Shown: positions 17,762 through 24,225 of the stretch, one piece after another | Numbering within the stretch: position 1 is the first letter of the stretch | Layout: each line of letters starts with the position of its first letter | The notes under the pieces: generated by a model | The model's database searches: none | What the model saw: the letters and a program-made list of their open reading frames with translations, nothing else | What the model was told of the DNA's origin: nothing | Program-made: the position numbers and the translations under genes | NCBI GenBank assembly: GCA_046351325.1 | Contig: JAXLYR010000005.1 | Coordinates: forward strand, 806,001-870,000 | Direction of reading: 5' to 3' | Source of the DNA: Xiheicaenibacterium sp046351325 | Lineage (GTDB): Bacteria > Myxococcota_A > Polyangia > Polyangiales > Polyangiaceae | Length of the DNA: 64,000 nt

Positions 17762-18868
17762 TTGCTCAAGCCGCTCCACTGGCTCGCGGGCATCCCGAGC
17801 TGGGTTCGACGAGTCACCCCCGCGCAGCTCATCTCTCCACCTCGAAGCGGGCTGATTGGACTCGTCGAGTTGCCTGCTCACGACGGGCTGCTCCCGACCG
17901 AAGACGTGCAGTGGTGGTATTGGACTGGCCACCTCGAGGGCACGCCGCGGGGGGCGCCGGGGAGCGTGCGCTCCTTCGGCTTCGAGATGGTGTTCTTCGT
18001 ATTCGATTCATTCGAGGTGATTCGCGCCACGCTCGGTCAAGCGGCGCTGACGGATCGGTCAGCTCAGAAGTTCCATTATGGAGAGTCGCTCGACCTCGGA
18101 CTCCCGGAGAGGCTCTCGGGGCGCTTCGTTCTCGACGGGGACAATGGCCGGTTTCAGGCCTCCGGCGCCGACGGTCTCGACCATTTGAGCGCCAAGCTGC
18201 AAACGGGTGAATCGTTCGACCTCGTACTGCGCTCACACGGCCCGCCGGCGCTCCACTACGGGGGATTCCCCCACCCGCTCCGGTGCGGGGGCTTCACCTA
18301 TTATTACTCCCGACCGCGAATGTCGGTCAGCGGGACGGTCACGGCAGACGGCGTCGTCTACGAGGTCCGCGGCGACGCGTGGTTCGATCGACAATATGGT
18401 CAGCTCTTTCAGCTGATCGAGCGCGGTTGGCAGTGGTTCGCGCTCAGCCTCGAGGACGGGACTCGCGTCATGCTCTTCGACTTTCCCGCCGGTAAGGAAC
18501 AGGTCGAGAACTTCGGCGCTGTCATCTCCCCGGACGGCGCCTATCGCCTGGTTCCGCCCGAGCGCTTCGAGGTGAAGGTGCTCGCGACGTGGAAGAGCCC
18601 GAAGACGAACACCGAATACCCGGCGCGCTGGGCCGTGAAGGTCGATGACTATTCGTTCGAGGTCGCGCCCTGGGTCAGCGATCAGGAGTTGAGCCCGAGC
18701 CGCAGCGTGCGACTCTGGATTGGACCGGAGTATTGGGAGGGCGCGTGCGACGTCCTCGAGCCGGGCACCTCGCGGGTCGTGGGCAAGGCCTACGTCGAGC
18801 TGAATGGATACGCGGACTCCGGCGCCATCGCGCGCTCGCTCGCGTTCCTCAGCGAGCTCTTCGACTGA
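17762..18868 (+). CDS. CrtC/lipocalin-like protein (hydroxyneurosporene synthase / Diels-Alderase superfamily)
   Basis: 368 aa from a TTG at 17762, chosen because AAGGAGGAG lies at the right distance upstream; an ATG at 17726 in frame has no such site. The double beta-barrel family includes carotenoid 1,2-hydratase CrtC and fungal Diels-Alderases. Visible family features are DVQWWYWTGHL near residue 45, FGFEMVFFVFD, HYGGFPHPLRCGGFTYYYSRPRM, a WFDRQYGQL segment with GWQWFALSLEDGTRVMLFD, and a C-terminal WIGPEYWEGACDV. Its closeness to the divergent cyclase operon suggests hydration, isomerisation or cyclisation of the cyclase product, which is inference. Confidence 0.78.
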   Translation: MLKPLHWLAGIPSWVRRVTPAQLISPPRSGLIGLVELPAHDGLLPTEDVQWWYWTGHLEGTPRGAPGSVRSFGFEMVFFVFDSFEVIRATLGQAALTDRSAQKFHYGESLDLGLPERLSGRFVLDGDNGRFQASGADGLDHLSAKLQTGESFDLVLRSHGPPALHYGGFPHPLRCGGFTYYYSRPRMSVSGTVTADGVVYEVRGDAWFDRQYGQLFQLIERGWQWFALSLEDGTRVMLFDFPAGKEQVENFGAVISPDGAYRLVPPERFEVKVLATWKSPKTNTEYPARWAVKVDDYSFEVAPWVSDQELSPSRSVRLWIGPEYWEGACDVLEPGTSRVVGKAYVELNGYADSGAIARSLAFLSELFD

Positions 18869-18881
18869 GGCGCCCGATACG

Positions 18882-18895
18882 TTACAGCCTTGTAA
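18882..18895 (+). repeat. Oriented palindromic repeat, copy 3
   Basis: TTACAGCCTTGTAA (TTACA-GCCT-TGTAA), containing ACAGCCTTGT on the + strand. It fills the short gap between two convergent genes and abuts the stop codon at 18896-18898. Confidence 0.6.
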
Positions 18896-19426
18896 TCAAA
18901 AGCCGACGGTGGTGTCGAACGGCGCGCCACGAAAGACCAGCGAGAGCGTGAAGACCCCGCGCGCAGGCTCGCCGCCGCCCGCGGCCATGTATTCGGCCGA
19001 GAAGCGCGGTCCCAAATAGACGGCTTGCGCCGCGAAATCCGACGGGGAGTAATAGGCGGGTACGAGCAACTGAATGTCGCCGCCGCCCGCGTGGACGACG
19101 TCGGACCGACCGAGCAGGAACCGGGGCGCATATACGGCCTCGATACCCAGCTTCACCTTGTGGCCATATTCGAAGCCCGCGGCCGGCGCGACGACCGCGT
19201 AGGCCTGCTCGTGCGCCCCCGAATAGCCGACTCCGCCCCCGAGCGCCGCAGACGCACGCGAGTCCTCGCCGCCGAGGGTGAGCCCAGCTTCCCAGCGTTT
19301 GTCCACGCCGACCTTCCCCGCGGTGTCGATGCTGGGGCCGACGGTCGCGCCCAAGTTGAACGAACAACCTGCTGACGCGACGGCCAGCGGAACCATGACC
19401 AAGAGCTTCTTCCCGACCACGAGCAC
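18896..19426 (-). CDS. Outer-membrane beta-barrel-like lipoprotein
   Basis: 176 aa from a GTG at 19426; the alternative ATG at 19396 would shorten the signal peptide too much. The signal peptide ends in a lipobox (ASAGC), followed by alternating short amphipathic strands: FNLGATVGPSIDT, WEAGLTLGGED, GGGVGYSG, FEYGHKVKLGIEAVYAPRF, QLLVPAYYSP and a final VFTLSLVFRGAPFDTTVGF. The aromatic C-terminal residue and strand pattern fit a small outer-membrane barrel. No specific family was recognised. Confidence 0.65.
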   Translation of the reverse strand: MLVVGKKLLVMVPLAVASAGCSFNLGATVGPSIDTAGKVGVDKRWEAGLTLGGEDSRASAALGGGVGYSGAHEQAYAVVAPAAGFEYGHKVKLGIEAVYAPRFLLGRSDVVHAGGGDIQLLVPAYYSPSDFAAQAVYLGPRFSAEYMAAGGGEPARGVFTLSLVFRGAPFDTTVGF

Positions 19427-19521
19427 CCCCGATTGGCGAACTCGACAGAGAGCTCCATTTTACCACGCAGCCGCCCGAGTCACGCTGGTCGCCTGCGTGC
19501 TCAGGCGTTAAGAGCGACGCC

Positions 19522-20457
19522 GTGCAGAGGCCGCAGGACGCCGACTACAGGCCGCGGATCGAGCGCGCGCTCGGGTTTATTTCGAGCAACTTGAACCGGC
19601 CTCTCACGCTCGCCGAGGTCGCGCGCGCCGCGCACCTCAGCGAGTTTCACTTTCACCGTGTCTTCTCCGCGATCATGCGCGAGCCGGTGGGTCGCTTCAT
19701 CACGCGCAAGCGCCTCGAGGTCGCGGCGCTCGCCCTCGCGTACGAGCCGCGCCGCAGCGTCACGGAGATCGCACTGTCGGTCGGGTACAGCTCTGCGTCG
19801 AACTTCTCGAAGGCCTTTCGCGCTCACTTCGGCTGCAGTCCTTCGCAGGTTCGGAGCGGCGAGCGGCTCGCGCTCGAGGGCTCGACGGAGCGTGACTCCG
19901 CCCGCCTTTGTCCAGCGGATCTCCACGTGCTTCCGCCGGACCTGCCCGCCGCGGCGCGCGCCGAGGCGATGGCCGAGCTGCAGCGGGCCGTTCGGTTCGA
20001 GGTGAAGCCCGATATTCCCCTTGCGTGTCTCGCGAGCCCGGAGGGCTACGACTTCGAAGCGCTCATGCGGACTTGGCAAGAGCTCGTCGCGCGCGCGGTC
20101 GAGCTGGGGCTCGCGAACGGGGGAGTCGACGCTCATGGTCTCGCGCACGACAGCCCGGTTTTGACCGCGCCGGAGCGCTGTCGATACCACGCTTGCGTCC
20201 CGTGCGCCGAGGACACGGCGCTACCCGCGCCGCTCTTTCGGGGCAAGATCCCCGCGGGCAGATACGCCGTATTCACCTATTCAGGCCCGGTGTCGGGGGT
20301 CGAAGAGATGTATCGGCGCATCTACTCGATATGGCTCGCAGCCAGCAGTTTGGCCCCGGACGACACGGTCAACGTCGACCACTACACCCATGATTTCCCC
20401 CAAAACGGGCGCGTCGAAATGGAGATTTGGCTCAAGGTCGTCCCGCGCGCCGACTAG
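19522..20457 (+). CDS. AraC family regulator with GyrI-like effector domain
   Basis: 311 aa from a GTG at 19522. The N-terminal AraC double helix-turn-helix is clear (about 8-108): LTLAEVARAAHLSEFHFHRVFSA and then VTEIALSVGYSSASNFSKAFRAHFG. The C-terminal half (about 155-311) is a GyrI-like/AraC_E_bind domain, ending EMEIWLKVVPRAD. This is the layout of Rob/SoxS-like drug-sensing regulators. It heads a plus-strand set with an SDR (20533), a second AraC-type regulator (21392) and a VOC protein (22147). Confidence 0.9.
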   Translation: MQRPQDADYRPRIERALGFISSNLNRPLTLAEVARAAHLSEFHFHRVFSAIMREPVGRFITRKRLEVAALALAYEPRRSVTEIALSVGYSSASNFSKAFRAHFGCSPSQVRSGERLALEGSTERDSARLCPADLHVLPPDLPAAARAEAMAELQRAVRFEVKPDIPLACLASPEGYDFEALMRTWQELVARAVELGLANGGVDAHGLAHDSPVLTAPERCRYHACVPCAEDTALPAPLFRGKIPAGRYAVFTYSGPVSGVEEMYRRIYSIWLAASSLAPDDTVNVDHYTHDFPQNGRVEMEIWLKVVPRAD

Positions 20458-20532
20458 CGGACAGCAAGCTGGGAGAACTGCACAGCAACGTGGGAGCGGC
20501 TCGGACGCGGGCGCGAACGCACGCTCCGTCGC

Positions 20533-21378
20533 ATGAAAATGTTCGGGACAATGCGAGGTGCGAGTCAGTCGCGCCTGAAGGGGAAGCTCGTCCTCGTCAC
20601 GGGGGCCTCTCGAGGAATCGGGCTCGAGACTGCGAAGCTCCTCGCGATGCGCGGGGCGCGCGTGGTGCTCGCGGCGCGGACGGTCGGCGTCCTCTACACC
20701 GAAGTCGAGAGGCTTCGGGCGATGGGGGCGAGCGCCTCGGCGGTCGAGCTCGACGTCACCGAGGACGACTCGGTGTCGAGGGCGATGTCCGAGATCGCTG
20801 CGCGAGAGGGCGGGCTCGATCTCGTGATCAACAACGCGGGGAACGGCGGCAGATTGGCACTTTGGGGCGACACGACCTCGGCAGCGTTCAGGCAGATGTT
20901 CGAAGTCCACGTCTTCGGTGCAGAGCGGGTCGCGCGCGCGGCATTACCGCTCTTCGACGCGCGCGGCGGGGGCAGTCTCGTGCAGGTCGCGTCGACCGTG
21001 GCCTGGGTGCCGATGCCCGGGAGCGCTGCCTATTCGGCTGCGAAGGCTGCGGTCCTCGCGTGGTCCGAGGTCTTGCGCGCGGAGCTCGCGAGCTCGCGGG
21101 TCAGCGTTCGTGTCTTCTCCCCACCGCATACGAGCACCGAGGCCGGGCGAACTTGGCAATTGGGACTACCGAAGATCTTCGAGCCTGATTGGGTCGCTGC
21201 GGAGTTCGTGCGTTTCCTCGAGGGGGACGACGCTCGAGCGATCCCGGGAGGGAACGTGGGGTTGCTCTGGCTCCAGCGGGTCTGGCCGCGAGCGGCCGCT
21301 CGGATCATGGAGAAGCTCGGGTGGGACGCTTTGCACCGGAGCGCAGCCGGCGCTCGTGACGCGAAGCTCGTGACATGA
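20533..21378 (+). CDS. Short-chain dehydrogenase/reductase
   Basis: 281 aa. The Rossmann glycine motif TGASRGIG is at about 23-30, the structural NNAG motif at about 99-102, and the catalytic Ser plus YxxxK pair in VASTVAWVPMPGSAAYSAAKAAV. The preference is NADP(H)-like because AARTVG follows beta-2. The C-terminus resembles the classical SDRs often annotated as oxidoreductases of unknown substrate. It lies between two AraC-type regulators on the same strand (75 nt after the first, 13 nt before the second), so one may control it. Confidence 0.88.
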   Translation: MKMFGTMRGASQSRLKGKLVLVTGASRGIGLETAKLLAMRGARVVLAARTVGVLYTEVERLRAMGASASAVELDVTEDDSVSRAMSEIAAREGGLDLVINNAGNGGRLALWGDTTSAAFRQMFEVHVFGAERVARAALPLFDARGGGSLVQVASTVAWVPMPGSAAYSAAKAAVLAWSEVLRAELASSRVSVRVFSPPHTSTEAGRTWQLGLPKIFEPDWVAAEFVRFLEGDDARAIPGGNVGLLWLQRVWPRAAARIMEKLGWDALHRSAAGARDAKLVT

Positions 21379-21391
21379 GAGTCGTGAGAAG

Positions 21392-22138
21392 GTGAGCTAC
21401 GTCGAGCGGGTCCCGCCGCCGGCACTTGCGCCTTACGTCGACCGCCTCTGGTCGCGCACGCAGAGCAACGCGGGCGTGATCCACCGCGTTTTGCCTGACG
21501 GCTGCGTGGATCTCCTCGTGCTCGTCGATATGGGCGTTTCGGTCGTCGTCGGCGCGATGACCAGCGCCGCCCTGGTATCGAGCTCGGGCACCATCGCCGC
21601 GGCTCGCTTTCGACCCGGCGGTGCGGCGGCGCTGCTCGGTGTCCCCGCGCACGAGCTCACGGACTTGCATGTCCCGCTCGGTGAGCTCGTGGGCCAGCGA
21701 CTCGCGGGTCGGCTGTCGGTCGGCGCCGACCAAGCGCTCGAGGATTTCCTCCTCGAGCGCGCCCAGTCTGCGAGTGGGCTCGACCGGCTCGTCGCTCACG
21801 TCGCGTCGGCCCTCAGCGGTGGCGACGCTCCCACGATGAAACAGCTCGCCGAAGACACGGGTTATACGCGCCAGTACCTGACACGCAGGTTCACGCGCGA
21901 GGTCGGACTCGGGCCGAAGCTCTTCGCGCGGATCGCGCGCATGCAGCGGACGCTCGCGGCCGTGCGGCGCTCGGAGGTTCGTCGCGGCGCGACTGCATCG
22001 CTCGCCAGCGAGCTTGGTTATTTCGATCAGGCGCACCTCATTCACGAGCTGCGCGAGCTCACCGGCGCGACCCCCGGCGAGATCGCTCGCGACCCAGGTT
22101 CCTTTTCTCCAATCCTGAGCCTGTTCGGTGAGCCATAA
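21392..22138 (+). CDS. AraC family regulator with DUF6597-type N-terminal domain
   Basis: 248 aa from a GTG at 21392, preceded by GAGAAG. The N-terminal half has the sequence run typical of AraC regulators with a DUF6597 sensor domain (PPPALAPYVDRLWSRT, VLPDGCVDLLV, AARFRPGGAAALLGVPAHELTD). The C-terminal HTH_18 spans about 150-240: MKQLAEDTGYTRQYLTRRFTREVGLGPKLFARIAR and SLASELGYFDQAHLIHEL. No effector is known for this group. It is 8 nt upstream of the VOC gene, so the two are probably co-transcribed. Confidence 0.88.
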   Translation: MSYVERVPPPALAPYVDRLWSRTQSNAGVIHRVLPDGCVDLLVLVDMGVSVVVGAMTSAALVSSSGTIAAARFRPGGAAALLGVPAHELTDLHVPLGELVGQRLAGRLSVGADQALEDFLLERAQSASGLDRLVAHVASALSGGDAPTMKQLAEDTGYTRQYLTRRFTREVGLGPKLFARIARMQRTLAAVRRSEVRRGATASLASELGYFDQAHLIHELRELTGATPGEIARDPGSFSPILSLFGEP

Positions 22139-22146
22139 GGGCGCGC

Positions 22147-22548
22147 ATGTCCACTCGCACAAAGCAAAACCTCGCGTCGCTCACGCCGAACCTCATCGTC
22201 GACGCCATCGAACCTTGCCTCTCGTTTTGGGTCGAACGGCTCGGCTTCGAAGTCACCGCCAAGGTCATGGAGGGGGAATCGCTCGGCTTCGTCATCCTGA
22301 AGAAGGACGCGATCGAGCTCATGCTTCAGAGCCGAGCCTCCGTACGAAAGGACGTGGAAGCGCTCGCACAGGGCGAGTACCGCACAGCCCTCTACCTCAC
22401 AGTCGAGGACTTGGGCCCCATTCGCGCAGCGCTCGAGGGCTGGCCTCGCGTCGTCCCCGAGAGGACGACGTTCTATGGAGCGCGGGAGATCATCGTGCGC
22501 GATCCCATGGGAAACGCCGTGTTCTTCTCGGCGCACACAGGCGAATAG
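22147..22548 (+). CDS. VOC superfamily protein (glyoxalase/bleomycin-resistance fold)
   Basis: 133 aa, a single pair of beta-alpha-beta-beta-beta modules. Visible features are LTPNLIVDAIEPCLSFWVERLGFEV at the start, FVILKKDAIELMLQ in the middle and a final REIIVRDPMGNAVFFSAH. His/Glu metal ligands are not clearly placed, so catalysis is uncertain; many such small VOC proteins bind or modify small molecules. It overlaps the likely operon of the AraC-type regulator just upstream. Confidence 0.85.
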   Translation: MSTRTKQNLASLTPNLIVDAIEPCLSFWVERLGFEVTAKVMEGESLGFVILKKDAIELMLQSRASVRKDVEALAQGEYRTALYLTVEDLGPIRAALEGWPRVVPERTTFYGAREIIVRDPMGNAVFFSAHTGE

Positions 22549-22583
22549 CTCGGGGCTCGTGCCCTCGCTTCGCTCGGCCAAAA

Positions 22584-22597
22584 ATACAGTCTTGTAA
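22584..22597 (+). repeat. Oriented palindromic repeat, copy 4
   Basis: ATACAGTCTTGTAA, containing ACAGTCTTGT on the + strand. It lies in the 204-nt gap upstream of the Cys-repeat gene. Confidence 0.55.
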
Positions 22598-22630
22598 GTC
22601 AGCACGAGTCGTTCTGTAGCGTGACGGACC

Positions 22631-22644
22631 TGCGACATGTCGCA
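22631..22644. promoter_or_regulatory. Perfect 14-bp palindrome upstream of the Cys-repeat gene
   Basis: TGCGACATGTCGCA is a perfect palindrome 108 nt upstream of the ATG at 22753. The spacing and symmetry suit a dimeric regulator. No second copy was seen in the window. Confidence 0.45.
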
Positions 22645-22752
22645 CGAACCATCGATTGTCACCGTCGGAACCGAGCCCGAGGCTCCCAACTCTTTCGCGG
22701 AGCCCTTAGGATGAGTTCACTCGGCTTTCTCGAACGCCTAGTGGAGGAAAAC

Positions 22753-23439
22753 ATGAAACGGTGGCAGGGGATCTTTGCGCTCGGGCTCACGCTAGGTGTG
22801 GGCGGGCTGTTCGCGAACAGCTGCATCATCGTCGATGACACCGCCTGCTACAGCCTCGGGTCGACGTGCAGCTTCAGCAGCGATTGCTGCTCGGGCTTCT
22901 GCGACTCTGACGGCTTCTGCGCGGATGCTTGCAACGCGGATGGCAGCGGCTGCGAGGTCGACAGCGAGTGCTGCTCGGGCTTCTGTGATGCGGGTGTCTG
23001 CTCTTCGGACACGTGCTTCACCAACAACAGCACCTGCACCTACGACACCGAGTGCTGCAGCGGGCTCTGCGACGTCAACGGCCTCTGTGAGGACATCGTC
23101 TGTCAGCTCGACAACGAGGCTTGCACGGTCGCGGACGACTGCTGCTCGTTCATCTGCGCGGCCGATGGCTTCTGCGGCATCCCGGATACCTGCACGGTGG
23201 ACGACTCGCCGTGCACGTTCGATGACGGCTGCTGCAGCGGTTACTGCGCCGACGACGGCCTCTGCGGAGCGGGGACCTGCATCGATGACGGTGCGTCGTG
23301 CGATGTCGACACAGACTGCTGCACGGGCGTCTGCAACTCGGTAGACGGCCTGTGCGGGTGCGGCACTCTCGACTCCGATTGCAACGACGACCTCGATTGT
23401 TGCTCAGGCTTCTGCGACGCGAACGGCATCTGCGGATAA
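22753..23439 (+). CDS. Exported Cys-rich repeat protein (CCSGFC repeats)
   Basis: 228 aa from the ATG at 22753, preceded by a strong GGAGG. The signal peptide ends near FANSC, a possible lipobox. Almost the whole mature protein is about eight tandem units of 22-27 residues with the pattern C...DxxCCSGxC...DGxC, similar to Dickkopf N-terminal-like Cys repeats found in myxobacterial surface proteins. The cysteine density implies a disulfide-bonded extracellular rod; the acidic loops might bind calcium. The DNA is correspondingly repetitive. Function unknown. The next gene starts 11 nt after its stop. Confidence 0.75.
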   Translation: MKRWQGIFALGLTLGVGGLFANSCIIVDDTACYSLGSTCSFSSDCCSGFCDSDGFCADACNADGSGCEVDSECCSGFCDAGVCSSDTCFTNNSTCTYDTECCSGLCDVNGLCEDIVCQLDNEACTVADDCCSFICAADGFCGIPDTCTVDDSPCTFDDGCCSGYCADDGLCGAGTCIDDGASCDVDTDCCTGVCNSVDGLCGCGTLDSDCNDDLDCCSGFCDANGICG

Positions 23440-23440
23440 C

Positions 23441-23457
23441 GTCGTCTTCATGACGAC
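23441..23457 (+). promoter_or_regulatory. Hairpin covering the start codon of the dienelactone hydrolase gene
   Basis: GTCGTC (23441-23446) pairs with GACGAC (23452-23457) around TTCAT. The ATG (23450-23452) sits at the loop-stem junction, and no ribosome site is visible in the 11 nt between genes, so translation may be coupled to or gated by the upstream gene. Confidence 0.3.
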
Positions 23458-24130
23458 GCCGGTTACCGTAGAAACCAGCCAAGGCCAGTCCACCACCGCA
23501 GCCCTCGCCACGCCGAGCGGCGAATCACGCTGCGGTGCCGTGATCGTTGTTCACGAATGGTGGGGCCTCAACGACGACATTCGTCGCCTGTGCGACGAGT
23601 TCGCGCGGGCGGGCTTTCTCGCCCTCGGGATCGATCTCTACGACGGCAAGTCGACCGCGGACGCGAGCGAGGCCATGCAGCTCGCGACCGAGATGAAGAC
23701 CGCCGACGCGATGAAGGTGGTCGCGGGCGCGGTCGCCTATCTAGCGAGCCATCCTCGCCACAATGGAAAGACCGGGATCACTGGTTTTTGCCTCGGCGGC
23801 GGCATCGCGATCGCGGGGGCTTGCACCGTGCCCGGGCTCGCGTGTGCGGTGCCGTTCTATGGGTTGCCGGTGCCTGCGTTCCAGGTCTTCGACGAGCGCA
23901 CGCCGCCCATCCTCGGTCACTACGCGGAGAACGACGGCTACGTGACCCCGGAGCGCGTCCGCTCCCTCCACGAGAAGGCCGTCGCCGCGAAGGCTCGCTT
24001 CGAGGTGCAGTTCTACGCGGCGAACCACGCCTTCATGCGCGAGGCGGATCCGCAGGCGTATCACCAGCCGTCGGCCGAGCTCGCTTGGTCGCGGACGCTC
24101 GCGTTCTTGCGTCGCGAGCTCGGCGCTTAG
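23450..24130 (+). CDS. Dienelactone hydrolase family protein
   Basis: 226 aa, the usual length. Alpha/beta hydrolase with the DLH-type catalytic set: Cys in GITGFCLGGG (about 107-116), Asp in ILGHYAENDGYVTP and His in FYAANHAFMR. An early VIVVHEWWGLNDDIRRLCDEFA matches the family signature. Characterised relatives hydrolyse dienelactone in chlorocatechol breakdown; most homologues have other or unknown esters as substrates. Cytoplasmic. Its gene follows the Cys-repeat protein by 11 nt, but a functional link is not evident. Confidence 0.92.
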   Translation: MTTPVTVETSQGQSTTAALATPSGESRCGAVIVVHEWWGLNDDIRRLCDEFARAGFLALGIDLYDGKSTADASEAMQLATEMKTADAMKVVAGAVAYLASHPRHNGKTGITGFCLGGGIAIAGACTVPGLACAVPFYGLPVPAFQVFDERTPPILGHYAENDGYVTPERVRSLHEKAVAAKARFEVQFYAANHAFMREADPQAYHQPSAELAWSRTLAFLRRELGA

Positions 24131-24225
24131 CGGAACAAACCGCGTCGCGCACGGGTTCTTGCGCGGTGGATCGTCATCGACGAGCGAGCGCAGCCACGGG
24201 CGGGCGCCCGGGGTATGGTCCGCTC

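Noticed and set aside
22840..23430. Periodic DNA resembling a CRISPR-like array
   Set aside because: The periodicity reflects Cys-repeat codons in a clear reading frame; repeat units vary and there are no unique spacers.
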